A stretch of 64,000 nucleotides of DNA from Terriglobia bacterium (GTDB taxonomy: Bacteria; Acidobacteriota; Terriglobia; Bryobacterales; Bryobacteraceae), in the NCBI GenBank assembly GCA_020073265.1, contig JAIQFN010000018.1, positions 29,224-93,223 of the forward strand, in the 5' to 3' direction. How positions within the stretch are numbered: the stretch's first letter is position 1; each line of letters opens with the position of its first letter. The notes below the pieces were generated by a model. The model was not told the origin of the DNA and did not search any database. It saw only the letters and a list, made by a program, of their open reading frames with translations. Positions 44,452 to 53,072 of this stretch are shown piece after piece. The translations under genes and the position numbers were made by a program.

Positions 44452-44543
44452 GTGGCGCACGCACTCGTGCGTGCCGCGTTCACACTGGTGTGAACGCAGT
44501 GTTGGTATCACGCCGAGCGCCGGCACGAGTGCGTGCGCCACGG
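44452..44543 (+). repeat. Twin-hairpin repeat: complete copy plus inverted half copy
   Basis: A complete unit occupies 44452-44497 (GTGGC start, both hairpins, one mismatch in the second loop). After a 22-bp spacer, an inverted first-hairpin half lies at 44521-44543 (CGGCACGAGTGCGTGCGCC). The pair fills the gap between the HAD gene's 5' end and the potD stop, giving a composite like a BIME. Confidence 0.85.
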
Positions 44544-44546
44544 GCT

Positions 44547-45566
44547 TCATGAGGATTTGATCTCGGTCCATAGGCGGTCGCGCAGGCGTTGGGTCGCTGG
44601 TTCGACGGTCCGGGCCCATTCGCCGCGCGCGATCACGTCCGCGCTGGGATACAGCGTCGGGTTGTCGCGGAACTCCGGCCGAAAGAGTTTTCGCGCGCCG
44701 GCGTTGGTGGTAGTCGTCCGCGCGGCCAGCGCGTTCGCCGCCGCGATATCCGGCCGCAGCAGGAAATTGATGAACTGGTGAGCAATCTCCGGGCGTTTAC
44801 TCTCGCGCAAGACTACCACGCAGTCCGGGTACACGGCGTAGCCTTCGGCCGGGTACACGAAGCCGATTGCGTTCGATGAGTCCATGGCCTGTTGCGCGGT
44901 GGTGTTCCACATGTGCGCGGCCAGCACATCGCCGGAGACCAGTTGGTCGCGCGCTTCGGCGTTCAGATAGGCGCGCAGCAGCGGCTTCTGGCGAACGCCT
45001 TCCTCGCGTGCGCGCTTGAGCTGCTCGGGATCCGCGGAGTTGATCGAGAAGCCCAGCTTTTTGAGGCACGCGCCGATGGTGTCGAACGGGTCGTCGAGCA
45101 TGGTGATGCGGCCGCGCATGCGTTCATCCCACAGGTCGGCCCAGGCGCGCGGCGGCGGATCGAGCTTGCGGTTGTAGGCGATGCCCGCGGCCGTTACCAT
45201 GTATGGCAGCGACCATTTCAGCTCGGGATCCCAGTCGGGTTTTTGGAAGCGAGGGTCGAGTTGATCGAGATTCGAGAGCAGACTGCGATCGAGCGGCGCA
45301 AGCAGTTGGTTGGCGAGCATCGGCTTCACGATGTAGTCGGTGGGGAAGACGATGTCCCATCCGGAATTGCCGCCCATCACGCGGGCCAGCATTTCCTCGT
45401 TGCTTTCGTAGACGCCGTAACGCACGCGAACGCCGAACTCGGCTTCGAATTTCGGAACTGTATCCGGTGCGATGTAGCTCGACCAGTTGAACACATTGAG
45501 ACGCGGGCGGCGGTCGTTGCACGCGGCCAGTCCTGCTGCGCCGATCAGGAACGTGCGGCGATTCAT
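44547..45566 (-). CDS. potD: Polyamine-type ABC transporter substrate-binding lipoprotein
   Basis: A 339-residue periplasmic binding protein. MNRRTFLIGAAGLAACND combines a twin-arginine-like start with a lipobox (LAAC, Cys16). LNVFNWSSYIAPDTVPKFEAEFGV is the PotD/PotF signature. Further conserved: GWDIVFPTDYIVKPM, MWNTTAQQAM, IGFVYPAEGYAVYPDCVVV, and HQFINFLLRPDIAA. Binds putrescine or spermidine in characterised homologues. Last gene of the potABCD run, overlapping potC by 4 bases. Confidence 0.92.
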   Translation of the reverse strand: MNRRTFLIGAAGLAACNDRRPRLNVFNWSSYIAPDTVPKFEAEFGVRVRYGVYESNEEMLARVMGGNSGWDIVFPTDYIVKPMLANQLLAPLDRSLLSNLDQLDPRFQKPDWDPELKWSLPYMVTAAGIAYNRKLDPPPRAWADLWDERMRGRITMLDDPFDTIGACLKKLGFSINSADPEQLKRAREEGVRQKPLLRAYLNAEARDQLVSGDVLAAHMWNTTAQQAMDSSNAIGFVYPAEGYAVYPDCVVVLRESKRPEIAHQFINFLLRPDIAAANALAARTTTTNAGARKLFRPEFRDNPTLYPSADVIARGEWARTVEPATQRLRDRLWTEIKSS

Positions 45567-46330
45567 CGGGCGCGCAGCCTTTCGGAAATCAGGATCAACG
45601 CGCCGAAGCCAATGACAATCATCGCCGAGATAGCGTTCAGCACCGGATTGGCGCCGCGGCGCGCGATGGCGTAGATCACCATAGGCAGCGTTTCGGAGTT
45701 GACGCCCGCCACTAGGCTGGTGATGACGTAGTCGTCAAACGACACGGTGAAGGCGAGCAACGCGGCGGCGACGACGCCCGGACGGATGACGGGCAGCGTG
45801 ACGTGGCGGAAGGCCTGCCACTCGTTGGCGCCGAGGTCGAGCGCGGCTTCTTCCAGCTGGCGATCCATGGATCGAAGCCGCGCCAGCACCACGATGACGA
45901 CGAAGGCGATGGAAAACGAGACATGCGCCAGAATCACGGTGTGCATGCCCAACTGCACGCGCAGGAATCGGAAAATCCACTGGTAGAACGCGAGCAGCGA
46001 GATGCCGGTCACGATCTCGGGCGTCACCAGCGAAAGATACAGCGAGCCCGAGAGCGCGGGCGAACTGCGCTTCCAGAGGCCATAGGCGGCGAGCGTTCCG
46101 ATGATGGTGGCGGCCGCGGTCGCGAAGATAGCGATGATGAGGCTGTTGGAGGCTGCTTCGGTCAACTGCGAGTCGTGCAGCGCGGCCGCATACCAGCGCA
46201 GCGAAAAGCCCTCCCAGACGGTGAAGCGCGATTGGTTGAAGCTGAATATCGACAGGATGAGCAGCGGCAGGTGCAGGAACAGGTAGGCCGCGAGCGCGTA
46301 GATCGAAAGAGCGACCCCGGTGCGTTTCAT
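45563..46330 (-). CDS. potC: Polyamine-type ABC transporter permease
   Basis: A 255-residue permease with six helices. The first is ALSIYALAAYLFLHLPLLILSI, and FNQSRFTVWEGFSLRWYAAAL matches PotC. The EAA loop that contacts the ATPase is EEAALDLGANEWQAFRHVTLP. ATG 46330 is chosen (MKRTGVALSIYAL) because it gives the family N-terminus and an ATGA overlap with potB; the open upstream frame lies in potB. Confidence 0.94.
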   Translation of the reverse strand: MKRTGVALSIYALAAYLFLHLPLLILSIFSFNQSRFTVWEGFSLRWYAAALHDSQLTEAASNSLIIAIFATAAATIIGTLAAYGLWKRSSPALSGSLYLSLVTPEIVTGISLLAFYQWIFRFLRVQLGMHTVILAHVSFSIAFVVIVVLARLRSMDRQLEEAALDLGANEWQAFRHVTLPVIRPGVVAAALLAFTVSFDDYVITSLVAGVNSETLPMVIYAIARRGANPVLNAISAMIVIGFGALILISERLRAR

Positions 46331-47157
46331 ACCAGGCCTTCCGGATCGCGGCGCGCGAAGAGCATCAGCAGCGCCATCACGATGGCCATGAGAGCCAGCG
46401 AAATGGCGGAGCCGAACGGCCAGTCGCGCGCGCTTGTGAACTGATTCTGGATCAGGTTGCCGATCATGACGGACTTGCCGCCGCCCAGCAGGTCGGGCGT
46501 CAGATACGCGCCCAGACACGGGATGAAAGTCAGGATGGCGCCCGCGCGGATGCCGGGAGCGGTTAGTGGAAGCACGACGCGCGTCAGCGTGGCTAGCGGT
46601 CTTGCGCCCAGGTCGGCGGCTGCTTCGAGCAGGTTCGGGTCCAGGCGCTCGATCGTCGCGTACAAAGGCAACACGACGAACGGCAGGTACGAGTAGACCA
46701 GCCCGAGAACCACTGCGCCGTCGTTATAGAGCAGCGGGAGCGGATCGTGGATGAGGCCGAGCTTCTGAAGCAGCGTGTTGATCAGGCCGGTGTCGCGCAG
46801 CAGAAACATCCAGGCGTAGGTGCGCACCAGAAAGCTGGTCCAGAACGGAAGAATCACCAGGCTGAGATAGAGGTTCTTGCGCTCGGCCGATCGCGAGATG
46901 AACAGCGCCAGTGGAAAGCCGAACAGAAGGCAGAGCAGTGTGGCGAGGCCCGCGATCCAGAACGAGCGCCACAGAATCGCGAGATAGATCGGATCGGCGA
47001 GGCGCTGGTAGCTCTCCGTGGTCCAGGGCAGGGAAATGCCGCCGTATGCGCCGCGTGTCTCGAAACTGTAGGCGCAGATGATGGCGAGCGGCGCGAGGAA
47101 AAGCAGCAGCATCACGGCCCAGGACGGGGCCAGGAACCACGCGCGCAGCCGGTTCAT
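46327..47157 (-). CDS. potB: Polyamine-type ABC transporter permease
   Basis: A 276-residue permease. First helix AVMLLLFLAPLAIICAYSF, then the PotB-like segments IYLAILWRSFWIAGLATLLCL and FPLALFISRSAERKNLYLSLV. The EAA loop is LEAAADLGARPLATLTRVVLP. ATG 47157 overlaps the potA stop by 4 bases, so an upstream in-frame ATG is rejected. Confidence 0.94.
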   Translation of the reverse strand: MNRLRAWFLAPSWAVMLLLFLAPLAIICAYSFETRGAYGGISLPWTTESYQRLADPIYLAILWRSFWIAGLATLLCLLFGFPLALFISRSAERKNLYLSLVILPFWTSFLVRTYAWMFLLRDTGLINTLLQKLGLIHDPLPLLYNDGAVVLGLVYSYLPFVVLPLYATIERLDPNLLEAAADLGARPLATLTRVVLPLTAPGIRAGAILTFIPCLGAYLTPDLLGGGKSVMIGNLIQNQFTSARDWPFGSAISLALMAIVMALLMLFARRDPEGLV

Positions 47158-48122
47158 TCGAAGCGCAGCTCGTCGGCCGGTTGCCACCAGATGAAGACCT
47201 GTTCGCCCGCGACGAAGTTGTCGCCGAGTCGCGAGACTTCGGCCACCACCGTTTGGCCGGTCACCAGGCTCGCTTCCACGTGCACGCAGTTTCCGAGGAA
47301 GGTGGACTGTGCGACGGTGGCGGGGTGCGATGGCGCTTCGGCGCCGGGAGGTTGTTTCGAGATGCGCGTGGCTTCCGGGCGGACCCCGATGTCGCCGATC
47401 CAGTTCAGCGCGCCCAGGAAGGAAGCGACGAACCGCGTGCGGGGACGCAGGTAGATTTCCTCCGGCGTACCGGTCTGCTGGAGTTGGCCGGCATGCATGA
47501 CTCCCAGGCGGTCCGACATCGAGAGCGCCTCTTCCTGGTCGTGCGTGACGAACAAGAAGGTGATGCCGACCTGCCGCTGGATATTCTTCAGCTCCGCGCG
47601 GACCTGTTTGCGCAGGTTGGGGTCGAGCGCCGAGAGTGGTTCGTCGAGCAGCAGGACGTCAGGGGCCAGCACCAGCGAACGCGCCAGAGCGACGCGCTGC
47701 CGCTCGCCACCGGAGATTTCAGACGGCAATCGCGATTCTTTTCCGGCGAGCTGCACGAGATCCAGCACCTCGGCGACGCGCTTCCCGATGTGATTCTCAG
47801 ACCTGCGCCGCAAACCGAATTCGACGTTCTCGCGCACGCTGAGGTGCGGGAACAGAGCGTAGTTTTGAAAGACCGTGCTGACGTTGCGCTGGTATGGTTT
47901 CAGGTGCTGGATGCTGGCGCCATTCAGGCGAATCTCGCCCGAGGTTGGTTCCTCAAAACCGGCGATCAGCCGCAGCGTCGTCGTCTTGCCGCAACCCGAG
48001 GGTCCGAGCAGCGAGAAAAACTCGCCGCGCTCGATGCCGAGCGAAACGGAATCGACGGCGCGGTGCGTGGAAAAATGCTTCGAAACGTCGCGAAGCTCGA
48101 GGACACACTGAGGACTGCTCAC
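47154..48122 (-). CDS. potA: Polyamine-type ABC transporter ATP-binding protein
   Basis: A 322-residue ATPase. Walker A LGPSGCGKTTTLRLIAGFEEP, Q-loop VFQNYALFPHLSVREN, signature ISGGERQRVALARSL, Walker B VLLLDEPLSALDPNLR and the switch His in LFVTHDQEEAL. A C-terminal TOBE-like regulatory domain follows (about 235-322). GTG 48122 is the chosen start: it overlaps the stop of the metallo-beta-lactamase gene as GTGA, while upstream in-frame sequence belongs to that gene. Confidence 0.94.
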   Translation of the reverse strand: MSSPQCVLELRDVSKHFSTHRAVDSVSLGIERGEFFSLLGPSGCGKTTTLRLIAGFEEPTSGEIRLNGASIQHLKPYQRNVSTVFQNYALFPHLSVRENVEFGLRRRSENHIGKRVAEVLDLVQLAGKESRLPSEISGGERQRVALARSLVLAPDVLLLDEPLSALDPNLRKQVRAELKNIQRQVGITFLFVTHDQEEALSMSDRLGVMHAGQLQQTGTPEEIYLRPRTRFVASFLGALNWIGDIGVRPEATRISKQPPGAEAPSHPATVAQSTFLGNCVHVEASLVTGQTVVAEVSRLGDNFVAGEQVFIWWQPADELRFE

Positions 48123-49510
48123 GACGTGACAGCGGCCTGCTCGGCGGACACGTACGGCAGTTTGCACGCGAGCCAGGCGTCGAATCCCCCGGTGACGTTC
48201 ATGAGTTGCTCGAAGCCGGCGCGTTCCAGCAGGCTGGTGGCGATGGAGCTGCGGTAGCCGCTCTTGCAGTGAACCGCCACGGGCTTGGTCTTGTCGAGCA
48301 GGGCGAGCCGGGACTCGAGCTTGTCGAGCGGGATGTGGATCGCGCCCTCGATGTGCCCGCTCTGCCACTCACCCGGGCGCCGGACATCCACGATCTGAGT
48401 TTCGAAACCGAGCTGGTGCAGTTCCTCGACCGAGATTTCGGGTGCCTGCGCGAGCGGCAGGCCGGCCAGAATCCAGGCCACGATGCCGCCGTCCAGATAT
48501 CCCTTTACGCCTTCGATGCCGACACGCGCGAGACGCAGGCGGGACTCGGCGGCTTGTTCGGCGTCTTCGGCCACGATCAAGATTTGCTTATCGAGTCCGA
48601 GCACGATGGCGGCCCAGGAAGCGAACTGCCCGACCAATCCGACGTGGATCGATCCCGGAATATGCGCGGGGCCGAACTCAATCGCCGGACGGGTATCGAG
48701 CACGATGGCGCCTGCCTTCTGACGGGCCGCGACTTCAGACGGCGCGAACGCGGGAAGCGGAGGCAGCTCAGCCAGCGGCGCCGCTCCGGTGCGGTTGATC
48801 TCGACATCCTTGGCAAAATAACCGGGGCGCTCGGGAAGCTCGGAAGTGAGCAGGCGGACGAACTCGTCGCGGTCGGTGGGGCGCAGGGCGTAATTGGAAA
48901 CCTTCTGTTTGCCGATGGTGGAGCTGCGCTCGGTACTCATCTGCTTGCCGCACAGCGATCCGGCGCCGTGTGCTGGAAACACCTGCACGTCGTCCGGGAG
49001 CTTGAGAAGTTTGGTGTGCAGGCTGTCGAACAGCATGCCGGCGAGTTGCTGAGGCGTCAGGTCGCCCGAGAGGTCGGGGCGACCGACGTCGCCGATGAAC
49101 AGCGTGTCGCCGGTGAGCACGGCGAAGGGCTGCTCGGACTTCTCGATGTCCGTCACCACGATCGAGATGCTTTCCAGCGTGTGGCCGGGAGTCTCGAGAA
49201 ACTTCAAGCGGCATTTTCCAAAGGTCAGCTCATCGCCGTCTCGCACGGGGACGTGCGGGAATTTTGCGCCGGCTTTGGCGCCCAGATAGACCTGGGCGCC
49301 CGTTACCGCAGCCAGCTCACCGTGCCCTGAGACGAAGTCGGCGTGCAGATGCGTTTCGATCACGTAGCGGATCGAAAGCCCGTGCTTCGCGGCTTCGTCG
49401 AGATAAAGGCCGACGTCGCGCTGCGGATCGACCACCGCCGCAATGCCATCCGAGCCCAGCATGTAGGAAGCGTGGGCCAAACATCCGAGATAGAACTGTT
49501 CGAAATACAT
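48119..49510 (-). CDS. Metallo-beta-lactamase fold hydrolase with two rhodanese domains
   Basis: A 463-residue protein. Residues 1-220 are a persulfide dioxygenase/glyoxalase II-type domain: VIETHLHADFVSGHGEL (HxHxD), FLETPGHTLESISI, and AVLTGDTLFIGDVGRPDL with the metal-bridging Asp. The first rhodanese (about 265-360) lacks an active-site Cys. The second (about 370-455) keeps it in VAVHCKSGYRSSIA. Homologues oxidise glutathione persulfide or handle sulfane sulfur. Unexpectedly, it is translationally coupled to potA downstream. Confidence 0.87.
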   Translation of the reverse strand: MYFEQFYLGCLAHASYMLGSDGIAAVVDPQRDVGLYLDEAAKHGLSIRYVIETHLHADFVSGHGELAAVTGAQVYLGAKAGAKFPHVPVRDGDELTFGKCRLKFLETPGHTLESISIVVTDIEKSEQPFAVLTGDTLFIGDVGRPDLSGDLTPQQLAGMLFDSLHTKLLKLPDDVQVFPAHGAGSLCGKQMSTERSSTIGKQKVSNYALRPTDRDEFVRLLTSELPERPGYFAKDVEINRTGAAPLAELPPLPAFAPSEVAARQKAGAIVLDTRPAIEFGPAHIPGSIHVGLVGQFASWAAIVLGLDKQILIVAEDAEQAAESRLRLARVGIEGVKGYLDGGIVAWILAGLPLAQAPEISVEELHQLGFETQIVDVRRPGEWQSGHIEGAIHIPLDKLESRLALLDKTKPVAVHCKSGYRSSIATSLLERAGFEQLMNVTGGFDAWLACKLPYVSAEQAAVTS

Positions 49511-49546
49511 ACTCGGTCCCTCCCCGGAGTACTTCGCGCCTTCGAT

Positions 49547-50158
49547 TTATTTTGCGGAGTTGAACCGCTTCTCGACCTCCGCCCAGTTTACAACGCTCCA
49601 CCAGGCTGCGAGATATTCCGGACGCCGGTTCTGATACTTCAGATAGTAGGCGTGCTCCCAGACGTCAACGCCCAGGATTGGAAAATGACCGTCCATGATG
49701 GGGCTGTCCTGATTGGCGGTGGAGATAATCTCGATGGCGGCGCCCTTCTTGATGAGCCAGGCCCAGCCCGAGCCGAAGCGGGTGGCGCCGGCGGCGTTCA
49801 TTTTCTCCTTGAACTGATCGAAGCCGCCGAAGGTGCTGTTGATGGCCTGCGCGATGTTTCCGCTGGGGCTCCCTCCGGCCTTGGGCGCCATGATCTGCCA
49901 GAACATGCTGTGGTTGATGTGGCCGCCTCCGTTGTTGCGCACCGCCGTGCGGATGTTTTCCGGAACGATGGCGCAGTTATTGGCCAGCAGCTCTTCCAGG
50001 GTTTTGCTCTGTAAGTTGGTCGCCGATTCCAGCGCCTTATTCAGGTTGGTGACGTAAGCGCCGTGGTGCTTGTCGTGGTGGATCTCCATGGTCTGCTTGT
50101 CGATGTAGGGTTCCAGCGCGTCGAACGCGTAGGGTAGCGGGGGAACAGTGAATGCCAT
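49547..50158 (-). CDS. sod: Superoxide dismutase (Fe/Mn family)
   Basis: A 203-residue SOD. N-terminal [20 protein letters not shown] then [14 protein letters not shown] gives the first metal His. [14 protein letters not shown] gives the second, and [19 protein letters not shown] gives Asp and His ligands. [11 protein letters not shown] is conserved. GGxxNHS-type context and absence of a signal peptide indicate a cytosolic Mn- or cambialistic enzyme. Metal choice is not certain from sequence alone. Confidence 0.95.
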   Translation of the reverse strand: MAFTVPPLPYAFDALEPYIDKQTMEIHHDKHHGAYVTNLNKALESATNLQSKTLEELLANNCAIVPENIRTAVRNNGGGHINHSMFWQIMAPKAGGSPSGNIAQAINSTFGGFDQFKEKMNAAGATRFGSGWAWLIKKGAAIEIISTANQDSPIMDGHFPILGVDVWEHAYYLKYQNRRPEYLAAWWSVVNWAEVEKRFNSAK

Positions 50159-50179
50159 AGTCGTCTCCTCTCAGGTTTG

Positions 50180-51634
50180 TCAGCCGGTGAATCCTCCGGC
50201 TTTTTCGAAGGCATCGGCCAGACGGAACATGCCCGTCTCGTCGAAGTGCCGTGTCAAAATCTGCATGCCCACCGGCAGTCCGGCGGCGGTCTTCCCGCAG
50301 GGCACGCTCATGCAGGGAATGCCGGCCAGGTCGCCGGTGATGGTGTAGATGTCGGAAAGATACATCTCCAGCGGATCGTCGAGTTTTTCGCCTAGCTTGA
50401 ACGCCGGGAAGGGCGAGACCGGCGCGACGATCGCATCTACTTCGGCGAAAGCGTTCTTGAAATCCTGCGCGATCAAAGCGCGCACGCGTTGGGCTTTCAG
50501 ATAGTAGGCGTCGTAGTAGCCGTGGCTGAGCACGTAGGTTCCCAGCATGATGCGGCGCTTGCACTCTGCGCCGAAGCCTTCGCCGCGCGTGGAGCGATAC
50601 ATGTCGCTGAGCGTATCGGAGGCGGCGCGCGTGGTGTAGCGGACGCCATCGTAGCGCGCCAGATTCGAGCTGGCCTCCGCGGTGGCGATGATGTAGTAGC
50701 AAGCCACGGCGTACTTGGTGGCGGGCAGGCTGATGTCGCGCACCTGGCAGCCCAGCTTCTTCAGCACGTCGATGCCCTTGTGGATCAAGTCGCCGGACTC
50801 GCTGGTCAATCCTTCGAAGTACTCGCGCGGCACTCCGATCTTCAAGCCGGCGACCCTTCCGTCCAGTTCGGCCAGGTAGTCGGGCACCGGCGCGAAGGCG
50901 GAAGTCGAATCGCATTCGTCGCGGCCCGCGATGCTATGGAGCACGAGCGCGGAGTCGCGCACGGTGCGAGAGAACGGGCCGATGTGATCGAGCGAGCTGG
51001 CGAACGCCACCAGTCCATAGCGCGAGACGCGGCCGTAGGTGGGCGTCACTCCCACCACACCGCAGAAAGACGCAGGCTGGCGAATCGATCCGCCGGTGTC
51101 GGAACCGAGCGCGACCACCGCGGTGCCTTGCGCGACGGCAGCCGCCGAGCCGCCACTTGATCCGCCCGGCACGCGATCCAGGGCCACGGGATTCTTCACC
51201 GGACCGAATGCGGAATTTTCGGTGGAAGATCCCATGGCGAACTCGTCGCAATTGGCCTTGCCGATAATCATCGCGCCGGCTTGCTCCAGCCGCACCACCG
51301 CGGTGGCGTCGTAGGGCGGGATGTAACGCTCCAGCAGCCGCGAGCCGCAGGTGGTCCTGAGGCCTCGGGTGACGATGACGTCTTTAACGGCCACGGGCAC
51401 GCCGGCCAGCGTTCCGGGATCTTCCCCAGCCGCTACCTTCCGATCGGCGCGTTCCGCCGCCGCGAGCGCTCGTTCGGGCGAGAAATGCAGATAGGCGTTG
51501 GTTTTCGGATTTTCGGCCTGCGCGAATTCGAGCGCGGACTGCGCCACTTCCACCGCGCTGAACTGGCGCGCCCTCAAACCGGTGCGAATTTGATCGATGG
51601 TGAGAGTGGCCAGTCCCGCGACGCGCGCGCTCAT
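50180..51634 (-). CDS. gatA: Glutamyl-tRNA(Gln)/aspartyl-tRNA(Asn) amidotransferase subunit A
   Basis: A 484-residue amidase subunit that releases ammonia from glutamine for transamidation of misacylated tRNA. The Ser-cisSer-Lys triad lies in VPVAVKDVIVTRG (Lys), GGSSGGSAAAVAQG (cis-Ser) and GSDTGGSIRQPASFCGVVG (nucleophile Ser). FGAECKRRIMLGTYVLSHGYYD is typical GatA. Overlaps gatC by 4 bases (ATGA). gatB is not in the window. Confidence 0.96.
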   Translation of the reverse strand: MSARVAGLATLTIDQIRTGLRARQFSAVEVAQSALEFAQAENPKTNAYLHFSPERALAAAERADRKVAAGEDPGTLAGVPVAVKDVIVTRGLRTTCGSRLLERYIPPYDATAVVRLEQAGAMIIGKANCDEFAMGSSTENSAFGPVKNPVALDRVPGGSSGGSAAAVAQGTAVVALGSDTGGSIRQPASFCGVVGVTPTYGRVSRYGLVAFASSLDHIGPFSRTVRDSALVLHSIAGRDECDSTSAFAPVPDYLAELDGRVAGLKIGVPREYFEGLTSESGDLIHKGIDVLKKLGCQVRDISLPATKYAVACYYIIATAEASSNLARYDGVRYTTRAASDTLSDMYRSTRGEGFGAECKRRIMLGTYVLSHGYYDAYYLKAQRVRALIAQDFKNAFAEVDAIVAPVSPFPAFKLGEKLDDPLEMYLSDIYTITGDLAGIPCMSVPCGKTAAGLPVGMQILTRHFDETGMFRLADAFEKAGGFTG

Positions 51635-51930
51635 CGCTCGATCACCTTGGGGACTTTGTAGTATCCGCCGCCGGCCAGAGGCGCGTTGGCGAGCGCTGCG
51701 TCGTTCGAAAGCGGCGGGCGCTCGCGATCCTCGCGCAAGGTGGCAGTTTCATCCGCTTCGTAGAGCACTTGCGCCATGGGCTGTACGTTAGACGTGTCCA
51801 GCTCGCTCAATGTGTCAATGTGCGTGAGGATTTCGTCCAGATCCTTGGACAAGCGCGCGATTTCCTGATCGGTGAGCTTGAGGTTCGCTAGATCGGCCAC
51901 GTAGCGGACTTCTGTTTCGGTGATCTTCAC
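51631..51930 (-). CDS. gatC: Glutamyl-tRNA(Gln)/aspartyl-tRNA(Asn) amidotransferase subunit C
   Basis: A 99-residue subunit that stabilises GatA on GatB. KITETEVRYVADLANLKLTD and DLDEILTHIDTLSELDTSNV then QPMAQVLYEADETATLREDR match GatC throughout. ATGA overlaps couple it to the DUF721 gene upstream and gatA downstream. Confidence 0.95.
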   Translation of the reverse strand: MKITETEVRYVADLANLKLTDQEIARLSKDLDEILTHIDTLSELDTSNVQPMAQVLYEADETATLREDRERPPLSNDAALANAPLAGGGYYKVPKVIER

Positions 51931-52331
51931 GCCGACGCCTTCTTGCGGGCCTGCTTATATACCATGCGGAACGCGGGGTCCTGGATGCGATCGGCTTCGT
52001 CGGTCGATTCCACCGGGTGGGCGCTTTGAGCTGTCTGCGGCGGACGCCGAGGGGCCGCGGACGCGATCCGGAATTCCACCTCGCGCACGATTCCGGCGCC
52101 TAAGAGATCGCAGAGTTTCGGCAGGATCTGATAGCGCAGATGGAAGAGGTGCTGTTGCCAGACGCCATCCTCGGCTTCCACCACCAGATTGCCGCGCACC
52201 AGCGCCTTCACCCAGGCGTGCCGGGCAATGTTTCTTCCTACCGCGGCCGGCCAGGCTGCGCGCGCCAGGTCCTCGTGCGTGACCGCGTCCGAGAGTTTCA
52301 GTTTTGCGAGGGACCTGCCGGCGCGTTCCAT
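51927..52331 (-). CDS. DUF721 (DciA-like) protein
   Basis: A 134-residue protein. The DUF721 core is AAWPAAVGRNIARHAWVKALV, then GNLVVEAEDGVWQQHLFHLRYQ and ILPKLCDLLGAGIVREVEFRI. DciA members load the replicative helicase DnaB in bacteria lacking DnaC. The C-terminal 40 residues are a charged, Pro-rich extension. First gene of the overlapping DUF721-gatC-gatA run. Confidence 0.82.
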   Translation of the reverse strand: MERAGRSLAKLKLSDAVTHEDLARAAWPAAVGRNIARHAWVKALVRGNLVVEAEDGVWQQHLFHLRYQILPKLCDLLGAGIVREVEFRIASAAPRRPPQTAQSAHPVESTDEADRIQDPAFRMVYKQARKKASA

Positions 52332-52370
52332 AAGAACGAATTCAATTCTAGCATCCCGCCGTGTGGCGAA

Positions 52371-52748
52371 TCATGGGTGGAATGCCTTCATTTGCAAGGC
52401 TGGAATGGAGCGAAAATGCTTCACGTTGCCGGTGGCCAAAACGGACGCGGTCTCTCGTGCTGTGGCTGCAATCAGCGCGTCCGCGAGTTGGACGCCGTCT
52501 TTCAAGCAGTGCTCTTCGACTAGCGTGGCGGCGAGGTGACTGACGGCCTCGTTGACCGGGATTATGCGAAAGGCGTTCTCCTGAAAGAAACGTCGCATTG
52601 CGGTGATCTCATCCCGGGAGCGCGCTCCTTGGTAAAGCTCCATCAAGGAAACGATCGAGATGGCTCGTTCGTGCTGACCCTCCAGCAGCCGCGCTGCTTT
52701 GGGATGTCCGCGAAAGAACCAGACCAGTACATCGGTGTCAAAGATCAA
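52371..52748 (-). CDS. vapC: VapC-type PIN-domain toxin
   Basis: A 125-residue PIN RNase toxin from a TTG start at 52748, which overlaps the antitoxin gene by 11 bases. The in-frame ATG at 52832 would run 95 bases into the antitoxin and is less likely. Acidic residues: LIFDTDVLVWFFRG (first Asp), SIVSLMELYQGAR (Glu), GVQLADALIAATA (third). The fourth position is LATGNVKHF, with Asn. Unlike the PIN gene at 10742, the N-terminal catalytic strand is intact. Confidence 0.85.
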   Translation of the reverse strand: MIFDTDVLVWFFRGHPKAARLLEGQHERAISIVSLMELYQGARSRDEITAMRRFFQENAFRIIPVNEAVSHLAATLVEEHCLKDGVQLADALIAATARETASVLATGNVKHFRSIPALQMKAFHP

Positions 52749-52983
52749 GGGATCGGCCTTTTCTGAGACGCTGGATAAGATCCGGCACGTCGGCAAGGTC
52801 TTTCCGGTTCTTCCACATTCCGAACGCGCCATCTTTGCTGAGCTTGGCGGGCCGTGGGGCCGGCTCAGGCACGATGCGGGCTTTTGCCTTGCCTCGGTGA
52901 AACACCGTCACAGTCTCTCCACGTTCCACGGCTTTCAGCACATCCTTGGTACGGTAGCGCAGGTCCAGAATGTTGGCTTTCAT
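52738..52983 (-). CDS. vapB: Type II antitoxin (VapB/Phd-like)
   Basis: An 81-residue antitoxin. ILDLRYRTKDVLKAVERGET then VTVFHRGKAKARIVP matches the Phd/YefM-type DNA-binding fold. The C-terminal region DLADVPDLIQRLRKGRSLDL binds the toxin. It is the first gene of the pair and its 3' end overlaps the toxin start. Confidence 0.83.
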   Translation of the reverse strand: MKANILDLRYRTKDVLKAVERGETVTVFHRGKAKARIVPEPAPRPAKLSKDGAFGMWKNRKDLADVPDLIQRLRKGRSLDL

Positions 52984-53022
52984 ATCAGCTTCTGTCTACT
53001 TGTAAGTATACATTGACCGAAT

Positions 53023-53068
53023 GCGTTCACGCGCGTGTGAATGCGGCACGCACGAGTGCGTGCGCCAC
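53023..53068 (-). repeat. Twin-hairpin repeat, near-complete copy (inverted)
   Basis: GCGTTCACGCGCGTGTGAAT (one arm mismatch) then GCACGCACGAGTGCGTGC. It ends 5 bp from the stop of the 1124-residue protein gene (53073), on the 5' side of vapB. Confidence 0.83.
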
Positions 53069-53072
53069 GGAG

